Assembly: GCF_003601975.1 (NCBI RefSeq)
Contig: NZ_QZWZ01000025.1
Span: 1 to 64,000, forward strand
DNA length: 64,000 nt
From: Mesorhizobium waimense
GTDB lineage: Bacteria; Pseudomonadota; Alphaproteobacteria; Rhizobiales; Rhizobiaceae
Reading direction: 5' to 3'
A program made the position numbers and the translations under genes. Shown piece after piece: positions 18,046 through 26,833 of this stretch. The stretch's first letter is position 1. Every line of letters begins with the position of its first letter. Under the pieces are notes generated by a model. It saw only the letters and a program-made list of their open reading frames with translations, made no database searches and had not been told where the DNA came from.

Positions 18046-19467
18046 ATGGACGTCGATAGTCGGGTACTGGCCGAGTTCGAGGCACAGCTTGGCCCCAAAT
18101 TCGTCAAGACAGGCGCGGATGCGGAAGGCTATCTTGAGGATTTCTGGGGCCGGGCCCGCGGCAAGGCCCTGTGTGTCGTGCTTCCGGGAAGCACGCTGGA
18201 AGTCTCGGCAGTGCTCTCCATTTGCCGCAAGCACAAGATAGCCGTCTTCCCGCAGGGCGGAAATACGAGCACCTGCCTGGGTGCGGTACCGGACGCATCC
18301 GGCCGATCCGTCGTGCTGTCCTTGCGTCGCATGAACCGGATCATTTCGGTGGACCCGACGAACGGATCGATCACGGCGGAGGCCGGATGCATCCTCGCCG
18401 ATATCCAGAAGGCCGCGAGCGATGTCGACAGATTTTTTCCGTTGAGCCTCGGCGCGGAAGGAAGCTGTCAGATCGGCGGAAATGTGTCCACGAACGCCGG
18501 CGGTACGAGCGTGCTCCGATACGGCAATACGCGCGACCTCGTGCTCGGCATGGAAGTTGTCCTTCCGGACGGCCAGATCTGGAACGGCCTGCGCACGCTC
18601 AGAAAGAACAATACCGGCTATGACCTAAAGCATCTCTTCATCGGGGCGGAGGGTTCGCTCGGCGTCATCACCGCCGTATCGCTGAAATTGTTCCCGAGCC
18701 TGGCGCCGATCACGGCCGCGCTGATAGCTTTCGAGGACATAGGCAACCTGCCGGCGATTACCGAACCGCTTCGGCGTACGTTCGACAGCTCCATTGTCGC
18801 GATGGAGCTCCTGTCGGGCAGCGAAGTTCGTATCGTTAAGCAGATGCTGCCGGACGTGACCTTTCCCTTCGATGAAAGCAATAGCTGGCTTCTCCTGGTC
18901 GATATTGCCTCCGACGAGCCGGCAAGCGTCGGCGACCGGCTCCAGAACACAATTGGGGACGCGGTGGAAACAGGTCGGATCACCGACGTTGTCGTCACCG
19001 TCAACGAAAGCCAGAGAGCGACGATCTGGCGTTTGAGGCACAGCCTTACCGAAGCTCACAAAAAATACGGCATGGGGATGTCGCACGACATCGCCGTTCC
19101 GCTGGCGCAGATCCCGCATTTCATCGAGGCCGCCAAACTCAAGGTGGAGGAAGCCTTCCCCGCTGCGGAAATCGCGGTCGTTGGCCATGTCGGCGACGGC
19201 AACCTTCATTACAACGTGATTTTCGAGAAGTTCCGCTGGGACGGCATCCAGAACCAGGCGGAAACGCGCAAGGACGTTTTCAAGTCAATTTATGACATTG
19301 CCGCGGAGATGGACGGCACGTTCAGCGCCGAGCACGGCATAGGGGCGCTCCATGTCGAGGAGATGAAAGCCTACAAGCCTGCCGTCGAGCTGGAGATGAT
19401 GAAGGGGATCAAGGCGCTGCTGGACCCCGACAACATAATGAATCCGGGACGCGTTCTTCCTGTCTGA
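18046..19467 (+). CDS. FAD-binding oxidoreductase, GlcD/D-lactate dehydrogenase type
   Basis: About 473 residues of the vanillyl-alcohol-oxidase/PCMH family. The FAD-binding half shows QGGNTSTCLGAVPD, GAEGSCQIGGNVSTNAGG and GAEGSLGVIT; the C-terminal cap contains VGHVGDGNLHYNV and AEHGIG, the metal- and carboxylate-binding region of 2-hydroxy acid dehydrogenases. It would oxidise a D-2-hydroxy acid such as glycolate, D-lactate or 2-hydroxyglutarate. The ATG at 18046 is preferred; a GTG at 18037 is possible. Same strand as DapA copy 1, 59 bases downstream. Confidence 0.9.
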   Translation: MDVDSRVLAEFEAQLGPKFVKTGADAEGYLEDFWGRARGKALCVVLPGSTLEVSAVLSICRKHKIAVFPQGGNTSTCLGAVPDASGRSVVLSLRRMNRIISVDPTNGSITAEAGCILADIQKAASDVDRFFPLSLGAEGSCQIGGNVSTNAGGTSVLRYGNTRDLVLGMEVVLPDGQIWNGLRTLRKNNTGYDLKHLFIGAEGSLGVITAVSLKLFPSLAPITAALIAFEDIGNLPAITEPLRRTFDSSIVAMELLSGSEVRIVKQMLPDVTFPFDESNSWLLLVDIASDEPASVGDRLQNTIGDAVETGRITDVVVTVNESQRATIWRLRHSLTEAHKKYGMGMSHDIAVPLAQIPHFIEAAKLKVEEAFPAAEIAVVGHVGDGNLHYNVIFEKFRWDGIQNQAETRKDVFKSIYDIAAEMDGTFSAEHGIGALHVEEMKAYKPAVELEMMKGIKALLDPDNIMNPGRVLPV

Positions 19468-19654
19468 AGAGAGGCTTCCGCCTGCAACGGCGAGGCGCGA
19501 TGTCGCCGCGTAAGTCTATGAAATGTCTATACTTCGCGTTTGATTTGCAGAGCGTTCGCATGCCGCATTCCGCGAGCGGACCTGCTCGTTTTGAAAGACC
19601 TTTGTTGTCGGTTCCCAGCCGCATTCCGGTGTCACGCCCAACACACAAAGGGTG

Positions 19655-19691
19655 TTGACATATTTTTCAGTATACAGATATTATACTGAAA
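19655..19691 (+). promoter_or_regulatory. Promoter with a perfect 10-bp palindromic operator
   Basis: TTGACA at 19655-19660 is a consensus -35, and TATTAT at 19679-19684 is the -10 with an 18-base spacer. A perfect inverted repeat TTTCAGTATA-N7-TATACTGAAA (19665-19674 and 19682-19691) covers the spacer and the -10, so a bound repressor would block polymerase. It controls the solute-binding protein at 19706 and probably the whole following operon to 29.25 kb. The regulator is most likely of GntR or TetR type; the GntR gene at 3062 is a candidate. Confidence 0.7.
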
Positions 19692-19705
19692 CTAAGGGGA
19701 CGGAA

Positions 19706-20485
19706 ATGAAAATCAGAAAATTGATCGCCGCATCATTGTTCGCATGTGTCGCCGCTGGCGTTGCCGACGCTCAGGAAAGACCCACTCATCTGAAGATCGG
19801 CACTTCGCTGACCCAGATGCCTTGGGGCTTCTACGACGAGGACCAGAAGCCGACCGGCGTGGACGTTGCCCTTTGCGGTGCAATTGCACAGCAGATCGGC
19901 GCGACCGCTGAATTCATCAGCCTCGACTTCAAGGGTCTGATTCCGGCACTCCAGGCCGGCCGCTTCGACATGGTCTGTGCCGCCATGTACATCACGCCGG
20001 AGCGCGAGAAGACCATCGCGATGGTGCCGTACATCAAGGCCAGCCAGACGGTGGTGACCAAGAAGACCTCGACTATCGAAGGTCTCGACGGTCTTTGCGG
20101 CCATTCCGTGAGCGTGCTCCAAGGCTCCGGTTCGCTGAAAGTTTTGCAGCAGACCAGTGCAACGTGCGAAGCTGGTGGTAAGCCGGCGGTGACGATCCAG
20201 GCGTTCGACACGCAGCCCGTCGCGATCCGCGCTCTTGAAAACGACAGCGTCGATGGCTTCATCGCCACGGATGCTCTCATCTCCTTCTACATGACGAAGA
20301 ACGACAGCCTGAAGAAGGTTGCAACCGGCATCAGCCCGAACCTGCTCGGCATCGGGTTCCAAACGGAAAACGCATCGCTCGCCAAGCTCGTGGCCGAGAG
20401 CCTCGCCACGATGAAGGCGAATGGTTCCTACGACGCCATCCTGAAGAAGTGGGGCATCGAGAGCGCCGCTTTGGATGCCAAGTGA
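19706..20485 (+). CDS. ABC transporter substrate-binding protein (polar amino acid, family 3)
   Basis: 259 residues with a Sec signal peptide (MKIRKLIAASLFACVAAGVA, cut near ADA). The family 3 signature is LKIGTSLTQMPWGFYD...GVDVALC, with the ligand-pocket segment LQAGRFDMVCAAMYITPER. The ATG at 19706 follows AAGGGGA (19694-19700); a longer open frame upstream would run through the operator and is rejected. It feeds the permease and ATPase at 21466 and 22186. Such proteins bind amino acids, opines or cyclic amino acids. Confidence 0.91.
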   Translation: MKIRKLIAASLFACVAAGVADAQERPTHLKIGTSLTQMPWGFYDEDQKPTGVDVALCGAIAQQIGATAEFISLDFKGLIPALQAGRFDMVCAAMYITPEREKTIAMVPYIKASQTVVTKKTSTIEGLDGLCGHSVSVLQGSGSLKVLQQTSATCEAGGKPAVTIQAFDTQPVAIRALENDSVDGFIATDALISFYMTKNDSLKKVATGISPNLLGIGFQTENASLAKLVAESLATMKANGSYDAILKKWGIESAALDAK

Positions 20486-20548
20486 AGTGATCTTTCGGCA
20501 GGCGACCTCGTCGTCGCCTCCGGCTCGCGCCCAACAAAAAGGTAAGTC

Positions 20549-21454
20549 ATGAAAAGCGAACTCAAAGGAATTCTCAGTGCGATCCTGACGCCGTTCGGCA
20601 AGGGTGGAACGGCCATCGACGAACGCGCCTATGCGCAGCTGATCAGATCCCAACTGGATGCCGGTATTCATGGGATCGTGGCGAGTGGTTCGACGGGCGA
20701 ACACCCGGCTCTGACCGTCGCCGAGCGCAAGCGTTTGTTCGAAATCGCAATCGAGACGGCGTCCGGAAAGATGGACGTCATCGCGCATGTCGGATCCAAC
20801 AATGTCCGGGACGCTCTCGATCTGGCCCGGCATGCCCGCAATGTCGGCGTCGATCAGATGCTGGTCGTTACGCCTTACTTCGACAGGCTGAAGTTCGCGG
20901 AAGTCCAGAAATTCCTCGACAAGATCGCCGGGATCGCCGGTGGACCGATCATCTATTACGACACGCCGTCCATCACCGGTCTCGATATCTCGGAAGAGCA
21001 GATGGTGGTTCTGAAGCGCGACGGTCTGGTTTCGCACATCAAGGACAGCCCCGCGAGCTTTACGAGAACGATGCGGATGCTGTCGAACCCCGAAGCGCCA
21101 ACCGTTCTCGCAGGTTCCGACCCGGCGCTCCTGGCGGTTCTGGCGCATGGCGCGCCCGGCTCCATCATTGGCGCCTCGACGTTCATCCCCGAACTCTGCG
21201 TAGAGCTTTACGACAGGATCGCCGTCGACAAGGATCTGCCGAGCGCGCTTGAAGTCTGGGCCAGGCTTTGGCCGATCCTGAATTTCATGCTGTTGAATGG
21301 CTACGTTCCGCTTGCCAAGGCCGGCTCGGCGCTTCGCGGCTTGCCTCTGGGCGATCCTCGCGAACCGATGACACCCACGCCCGCGGACCTTCGCGACCGT
21401 CTGAAGAGCATACTCGACAAGGCCGGCGTGAAGACATTGGCGATTGCCGCTTAA
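20549..21454 (+). CDS. DapA-family lyase/deaminase, copy 2
   Basis: 301 residues, the same superfamily as the gene at 17084 but only distantly similar. Schiff-base Lys165 is in SHIKDSPAS, Tyr136/137 in IIYYDTPSITG, and the GSTGE loop is at 47-51. The Arg that holds the pyruvate-derived carboxylate in dihydrodipicolinate synthase is Ile142 here, so it is not DapA itself. Its place between the binding protein and permease of an amino-acid importer implies it acts on the imported compound. A hydroxy-pyrroline-carboxylate deaminase or 2-keto acid aldolase role is inferred. Confidence 0.9.
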   Translation: MKSELKGILSAILTPFGKGGTAIDERAYAQLIRSQLDAGIHGIVASGSTGEHPALTVAERKRLFEIAIETASGKMDVIAHVGSNNVRDALDLARHARNVGVDQMLVVTPYFDRLKFAEVQKFLDKIAGIAGGPIIYYDTPSITGLDISEEQMVVLKRDGLVSHIKDSPASFTRTMRMLSNPEAPTVLAGSDPALLAVLAHGAPGSIIGASTFIPELCVELYDRIAVDKDLPSALEVWARLWPILNFMLLNGYVPLAKAGSALRGLPLGDPREPMTPTPADLRDRLKSILDKAGVKTLAIAA

Positions 21455-21465
21455 GGAGGCCTGTC

Positions 21466-22182
21466 ATGTCGGTCTGGGATTGGTCAGTATTTTTTCACAA
21501 CCTGGTGAATCCGACCATCCTGAGCGGACTATGGACGACGATCTGGCTGACCTTGTTGACATTGGCACTTGCCATCATGCTCGGAGCGCTTGTCGCGTTG
21601 GTCGGCCGGATCGACCATCTGCTGACGCGGGGCTTCTACCAGGGTTATGTCGCTTTCTTTCGGGCGACGCCGCCCCTTGTCCAGCTGGTTTTTCTCTATA
21701 GCGCCTTGCCTCAGATGGGCATCAGGCTCTCCGTCGTTGAGGCAGCGATCATCGGTCTGATGCTGTCCGAGAGCCCTTATGTGGCGGAGATCGTCCGCTC
21801 ATCTTTGTCGGCCGTGCCGGTGGCGCAATGGGAGGCGTCGAAAGCCATCGGTATGCGCCCGGTGACGATCATGCGATGGATCATCTTCCCGCAGGCACTC
21901 CGGATCGCGGTCCCGCCGCTTGGCAATGAATTCGTCCGGCAGCTCAAGAACACATCGCTCGTATCGGTCATTTCGATGACGGAGTTGTTTCGCGCGACGG
22001 ACAATCTCACCCAGGCGAACTTCCGTGTCCTGGAGGCGCTCTCCGTGGCGACCATCTACTACCTCGGCGCGACCACGATCTGGACGTTGCTGCAGAATGC
22101 ATTCGAAAGGCGCAACTCGCGCTGGTTCGCGGATGCAGGCAAGGTGGAGACCCAGCCGCTTGCAAAAACGGCGGCGGCATAG
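21466..22182 (+). CDS. ABC transporter permease, HisM/GlnP type
   Basis: 238 residues, a polar-amino-acid permease with about five membrane segments. The coupling loop is VAQWEASKAIGMRPVTIMRW, then IIFPQALRIAVPPLGNE, a textbook HisMQ signature. The ATG at 21466 has a perfect AAGGAGG at 21453-21459, so the longer frame overlapping DapA copy 2 is rejected. It probably acts as a homodimer, since only one permease gene is present. Confidence 0.92.
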   Translation: MSVWDWSVFFHNLVNPTILSGLWTTIWLTLLTLALAIMLGALVALVGRIDHLLTRGFYQGYVAFFRATPPLVQLVFLYSALPQMGIRLSVVEAAIIGLMLSESPYVAEIVRSSLSAVPVAQWEASKAIGMRPVTIMRWIIFPQALRIAVPPLGNEFVRQLKNTSLVSVISMTELFRATDNLTQANFRVLEALSVATIYYLGATTIWTLLQNAFERRNSRWFADAGKVETQPLAKTAAA

Positions 22183-22185
22183 GTC

Positions 22186-23007
22186 ATGGCGGCAGGACTC
22201 TACAATGCGAACGCCTTTTTACAGCTTCGCGATGTCGTGAAGCACTACGGGACCTATGTTGCGCTGAAGGGCGTTTCGCTCTCCGTGGAAAAGGGCCAGG
22301 CCGTTGCGCTGATCGGCCCGAGCGGCTCGGGCAAAAGCACGCTGCTCCGCTGCATCAACACGCTTGAAACAATCTCTTCCGGCACAATCAAAGTGGGCGA
22401 TGAGGAGATCGGAGCCGAAACGACTGCTTCGGGCCGGCGCCAGCACAGCGCGAAAGTGCTCGCCCGTCAGCGCGAAGATATCGGCATGGTGTTTCAGAGC
22501 TTCAATCTGTTCCCTCACATGACCGCGCTTGAAAATGTGACGTCGGGACCGAGACTGGTCAGAGGCCACCCGGCCAGTGCCGCGCACAAAAAAGGAATGG
22601 AGCTTCTGCATCGGGTCGGTTTGGGAGACAAGGCAGGCAGTTTCCCGCGTCAACTTTCCGGCGGCCAGCAACAACGCGTTGCCATTGCGCGCGCCCTGGC
22701 AATGGAACCCAAAATCATGCTTTTCGACGAACCGACATCGGCTCTGGATCCGGAGACGGTCCAGGAAGTCTTGAATGTCATTCGCGAAGTTCGCGACACC
22801 GGCATGACGATGTTGATCGCCACGCACGAAATGGACTTCGCGCGCCATGTGTCGGACAGGGCGATCTTCATGGAAGCGGGACACATCGTCGAGCAGGGTG
22901 TTTCGAGCAAAGTCCTGTTTTCACCAGAAACCGAGAGATGCCGGCGCTTCCTCGCGGGCCTGACCGGGAGCGTGAAGGGCGCCGCGTTTTCGTGCGCTCC
23001 GCAATAG
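22186..23007 (+). CDS. ABC transporter ATP-binding protein, GlnQ/HisP type
   Basis: 273 residues. Walker A GPSGSGKST at 44-52, signature LSGGQQQR at 157-164, Walker B IMLFDEPTSALDPE from 177, and switch His in IATHEMDFA. It powers the amino-acid importer encoded at 19706 and 21466. Starts 3 bases after the permease stop. Confidence 0.93.
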   Translation: MAAGLYNANAFLQLRDVVKHYGTYVALKGVSLSVEKGQAVALIGPSGSGKSTLLRCINTLETISSGTIKVGDEEIGAETTASGRRQHSAKVLARQREDIGMVFQSFNLFPHMTALENVTSGPRLVRGHPASAAHKKGMELLHRVGLGDKAGSFPRQLSGGQQQRVAIARALAMEPKIMLFDEPTSALDPETVQEVLNVIREVRDTGMTMLIATHEMDFARHVSDRAIFMEAGHIVEQGVSSKVLFSPETERCRRFLAGLTGSVKGAAFSCAPQ

Positions 23008-23085
23008 ATTTATCCGACGAACCTGCCCGTTCAGAAGCACTTCTGCGACCGAATATGGCTGTCATCAAAAGTGAGAGAATTAGGA

Positions 23086-25140
23086 ATGGCTGACTGGATT
23101 GTCGGCGTGGATGTCGGTGGAACATTCACGGACTTTTCCGCACGTGACCTTCGCACCGGCACGGTCCATATCCACAAGCGGCCGTCGACCCCGGATGATC
23201 CGTCAAGGGCGATCCTCGAAGGTTTGAAGGAGCTGCAGCAGAAGACCCGGATTTCCGGCGAGGACATCGCGCGATTTGCGCATGGCACCACGGTGGCGAC
23301 CAATGCCCTGTTGCAGCGCAAAGGCGCGACCGTCCGGCTGATAACCACAAGAGGCTTTCGGGATCTGGTCGAGATCGGCCGCCAGGTCCGGCCCCTGATC
23401 TACGATTTGCAGGAAGATGCGCCGGCGCCGTTGGTTTCGCGATCAAACCGGCTGGAAGTGTCGGAACGCATTGGCTCGCGTGGCGAGATCATCACCGAGC
23501 TGACCGAAGCGGAGATAGCGCGGCTGATTGCCGATCTGCAGGCAGGTCCGAAGGTGGAAAGCATCGCGATCTGCCTGCTTTTCTCGTTCCTCAACCCCGT
23601 GCATGAACAGCGCATTGCCGCAGCAATCCGCGCCGAAATCCCCGACGTATTCGTGTCGATTTCGAGCGAGGTCCAGCCGGAGTTCCGCGAATATGAGCGC
23701 TTCTCGACGACGCTGATCAACGCCTTCCTGCAGCCCGAGGTTGGCCGCTACATGGAGCGGTTGAAAGGTGCCATAGCCCTGGTGGCGCCGAATGCGAAGT
23801 TCGGCATATTCCAGTCGAGCGGCGGCCTGATGTCGATCGACAAGGCGCTGGAATTTCCCGTGCGTACCGCTCTGTCGGGTCCGGCAGCCGGAGCGGTCGG
23901 AGCCGCCGCGGCCGGTGGAAAATCGGCGGTAGGCGATATAGTCACCCTGGATATCGGCGGGACCAGCACGGACGTATGCCTCATTCGCAGCGGCCAGATG
24001 GAAATCGCCCATGTTCGCGACATAGCCGGTTTCCGTATCCGCTTGCCGATGGTCGATATCCATACCGTTGGGGCCGGCGGCGGCTCGATAGCCCATATCG
24101 GACCTGACGGCCTGATGAAGGTCGGGCCGGAAAGCGCCGGCGCCGTCCCGGGACCGGCATGCTATTGCAAGGGTGGCGTCAAGCCGACCGTCTCCGATGC
24201 CAATGTCGTCCTGGGCCGGTTGCCGGCTTCGCTAGCCGGCGGCGGAATGATCATTGACCGGGACAAGGCAGTGGAGGCGGTACGCACCATCGCCGATCCG
24301 TTGGGGATCTCCGTGGTCAAGGCGGCGCTGGGGATATGCGGTGTCGTCTCGTCCAACATGACGCGGGCAATCCGTGCGGTCTCGACACAAAAGGGCCATG
24401 ACCCGCGTGATTTCGCGCTTATGCCTTTTGGCGGAGCGGGAGGCCTGCATGCCGCCGATGTCGCAAGATCGCTGGGTATCCGGCGCATTCTCGTCCCGAC
24501 GGCACCGGGTATCCTGTGCGCAGAAGGGCTAATCGAGGCGGATCTGCAGGAGAACTTCGTGTTTACCTGCCGGACGCCGCTGAATGGTTCGCTGTCGGCC
24601 ATCGAGGCGGCCGTGAAGCAGCTGGACGAGCAGGCGCAACAGTGGATCGCCACCGAAGCACGGGGCGCTGAAGGCGCATATCGCCTGCTGACGCTGGACA
24701 TGCGTTATGTCGGACAGAACTATGAGCTTCCCGTTACGCTCGGCCAGCCGGGAGAAACTCCGGACCTGCCCGGTACCGATGCGCTGAAAGACGCATTCTT
24801 CGAGGCGCATCAGCGAAGCTATGGCCATGTCGACCGTGATGCGCCGATCGAAATCATGAATGTGCGCATGAAGGCCGTCGCCCGGCTGAGCCAGGTGGCG
24901 CCGGTGTCGGAATTGCCGGTGGGCCCGGCAAAGGCGTCGGAACATCACGACGTCTGGTTCGACGAGAAGACGCCTGTTTCGACCCCGATCTATCCGCGCA
25001 GCACCCTCGAGGCCGGCATCCGGATACAGGGGCCTGCGATCATCACGCAATTCGACACCACGACCGTGGTGCCGCCCTGGGCCAGCCTGACGGTGGACCC
25101 GGCGCTGAGCCTCATTCTGGAGATCGACGATGCTCAATAA
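23086..25140 (+). CDS. hyuA: Hydantoinase/oxoprolinase alpha subunit (HyuA/N-methylhydantoinase A family)
   Basis: 684 residues. The N-terminal ATPase-fold motif is VGVDVGGTFTDF; DIGGTSTDVCLI near residue 290 is the second nucleotide-binding loop of the ASKHA fold. Family members use ATP to hydrolyse 5-oxoproline, hydantoin or N-methylhydantoin, or to carboxylate ketones. It overlaps hyuB by 11 bases. If the substrate is N-methylhydantoin, the downstream product would be sarcosine, which the sox operon could use; that link is inferred. The ATG at 23086 is chosen over a GTG at 23071. Confidence 0.92.
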   Translation: MADWIVGVDVGGTFTDFSARDLRTGTVHIHKRPSTPDDPSRAILEGLKELQQKTRISGEDIARFAHGTTVATNALLQRKGATVRLITTRGFRDLVEIGRQVRPLIYDLQEDAPAPLVSRSNRLEVSERIGSRGEIITELTEAEIARLIADLQAGPKVESIAICLLFSFLNPVHEQRIAAAIRAEIPDVFVSISSEVQPEFREYERFSTTLINAFLQPEVGRYMERLKGAIALVAPNAKFGIFQSSGGLMSIDKALEFPVRTALSGPAAGAVGAAAAGGKSAVGDIVTLDIGGTSTDVCLIRSGQMEIAHVRDIAGFRIRLPMVDIHTVGAGGGSIAHIGPDGLMKVGPESAGAVPGPACYCKGGVKPTVSDANVVLGRLPASLAGGGMIIDRDKAVEAVRTIADPLGISVVKAALGICGVVSSNMTRAIRAVSTQKGHDPRDFALMPFGGAGGLHAADVARSLGIRRILVPTAPGILCAEGLIEADLQENFVFTCRTPLNGSLSAIEAAVKQLDEQAQQWIATEARGAEGAYRLLTLDMRYVGQNYELPVTLGQPGETPDLPGTDALKDAFFEAHQRSYGHVDRDAPIEIMNVRMKAVARLSQVAPVSELPVGPAKASEHHDVWFDEKTPVSTPIYPRSTLEAGIRIQGPAIITQFDTTTVVPPWASLTVDPALSLILEIDDAQ

Positions 25141-26806
25141 GATCGGGCTCGACCCCATCGCGCTTGAAATCAGCTGGAACGGCTTGAAGTCGGTCACCGA
25201 CGAATGCTTCCTGACCATCATGCGGAGCGCCTTTTCGACCAATATCAAGGAGCGCCACGACCATTCGACGGCGATTGCCGATGCGCAGGGTCGGCTGATC
25301 GTCCAGGCGGAATACGCTCTGCCGATCCATCTGGCATCGATGGCGGGGCTGATGACATGCATCATCGAGCAATACGGCGACACCATCGCGCCGGGCGATA
25401 TCTTCATCGGCAATGACCCGCATGTGGCGGGCGGTACGCATCTGCCCGACATCAACCTCGCAATGCCGGTCTTCGCGCAAGGGCGCCTGGTCGGCTTCGT
25501 CGCCAACATCGTCCATCATGCGGATGTCGGTGGCGCAGCGGTCGGCTCGATGTCCGGCGGACTTGACGAAATCTACAAGGAGGGCCTGCGCATCCCGATC
25601 GTGCGCCTCTACAGCAAGGGGGTGCTGCAGGACGATTTGATGCGGTTGCTGCTTTTGAACATGCGGCTTCCCGAAGAGCGCAAAGGCGATCTGAACGCCC
25701 AGATCGCGGCGGCGCGACTGGGCGAGCGACGCCTGCAGGAATTCATGGCGCGCAACGGCGCAGCCCATCTGGAAGCCGTTTTCGACGATATCGTTCGCCG
25801 CACCAACCTGCGGATGCGCAATGCCATCGCACAGCTGCCGGACGGCGATTATGCCTTTTCCGACGTGATGGATGACGACGGTGCCGGCACCGAAGACATC
25901 AGGATCAATCTGGTGATCCACAAATCCGGCGAACGCATCATTTTCGACTTCGACGGAACGGACAAGCAGGTTCCCGGCAACTTCAACCTCACGCTGAATG
26001 CAACGCAGTCGGCCGTTTGCTTCTCGCTCAAGGCGCTCCTCGATCCGGAAGTGCCGAACAATCAGGGCATCTTCGATGCCGTCGAGATTCGTGCTCCGCT
26101 GGGTTCCTTCGTCAACTGCGTCGCGCCGGCATCGGTTGCGTTGCGCGCCAATACTTGCCAGCGCGTCGTCGATATCGTCATCGGCGCCCTGGCTCGGGCC
26201 TTGCCCGATCGGGCAATCGGCGCCGCCAATGGCGCGAATACCAGCGCGGTGTTCGCCGGCATCGATCCGCGCACGGGTAAGCAATACATCTATCTAGAAA
26301 CCCTTGGCGGCGGCATGGGCGCCCGGGCGACCAAGGACGGCAAGGATGGTGTGCAGGTGAACATCACCAACACGTCGAACCTGCCGGTCGAAGCGATCGA
26401 GATCGAGTATCCGCTGCGCGTCGAGGAATATGCCCTGGTTGAGGATTCCGGCGGCGCAGGCAAATTCAGGGGTGGCCTCGGCATTCGCCGGACCATTCGC
26501 CCCGTGGATCATGATTGCGAATTCAACGGTGTCGGCGAGCGTTTCCGCAACCGGCCCTGGGGCATATTCGGTGGCGCAGCCGGCAAGACCGGCCGTTTCC
26601 TGATGCTCGGTGGCGAAGGGGGCGAGCAAAGCCTGCCGCCCAAGGCAACCGGCGTCCGCCTGACGTCGCGGATGGCCGCGGTCATCGAAACGCCCGGTGC
26701 GGGAGGCTATGGCTTGCCGCAGGAACGCAGCGAGGTCCTGCTGCGTGAGGACATCGAAAGCGGCAAGTTCTCCCCGGAGTTCATTGCAGCCAACTACAAG
26801 AAGTAA
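25130..26806 (+). CDS. hyuB: Hydantoinase/oxoprolinase beta subunit (HyuB family)
   Basis: 558 residues. The family landmarks are IKERHDHSTAIADAQGRLI, GDIFIGNDPHVAGGTHLPD (metal-site region) and FDFDGTDKQVPGNFNLT. With HyuA it forms the ATP-dependent amidohydrolase. The start lies inside the hyuA 3' end, so translation is coupled. It ends 27 bases before the broken FMN dehydrogenase gene. Confidence 0.93.
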   Translation: MLNKIGLDPIALEISWNGLKSVTDECFLTIMRSAFSTNIKERHDHSTAIADAQGRLIVQAEYALPIHLASMAGLMTCIIEQYGDTIAPGDIFIGNDPHVAGGTHLPDINLAMPVFAQGRLVGFVANIVHHADVGGAAVGSMSGGLDEIYKEGLRIPIVRLYSKGVLQDDLMRLLLLNMRLPEERKGDLNAQIAAARLGERRLQEFMARNGAAHLEAVFDDIVRRTNLRMRNAIAQLPDGDYAFSDVMDDDGAGTEDIRINLVIHKSGERIIFDFDGTDKQVPGNFNLTLNATQSAVCFSLKALLDPEVPNNQGIFDAVEIRAPLGSFVNCVAPASVALRANTCQRVVDIVIGALARALPDRAIGAANGANTSAVFAGIDPRTGKQYIYLETLGGGMGARATKDGKDGVQVNITNTSNLPVEAIEIEYPLRVEEYALVEDSGGAGKFRGGLGIRRTIRPVDHDCEFNGVGERFRNRPWGIFGGAAGKTGRFLMLGGEGGEQSLPPKATGVRLTSRMAAVIETPGAGGYGLPQERSEVLLREDIESGKFSPEFIAANYKK

Positions 26807-26833
26807 AACTCTCGACAGGGAGAGAATGGCATC

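Noticed and set aside
16748..18085. 445-codon minus-strand frame over the DapA gene
   Set aside because: Antisense to DapA copy 1 and the ATPase end; no family resemblance.
19733..21148. 471-codon minus-strand frame over the binding protein and DapA copy 2
   Set aside because: Overlaps two supported genes on the other strand and shows shadow composition.
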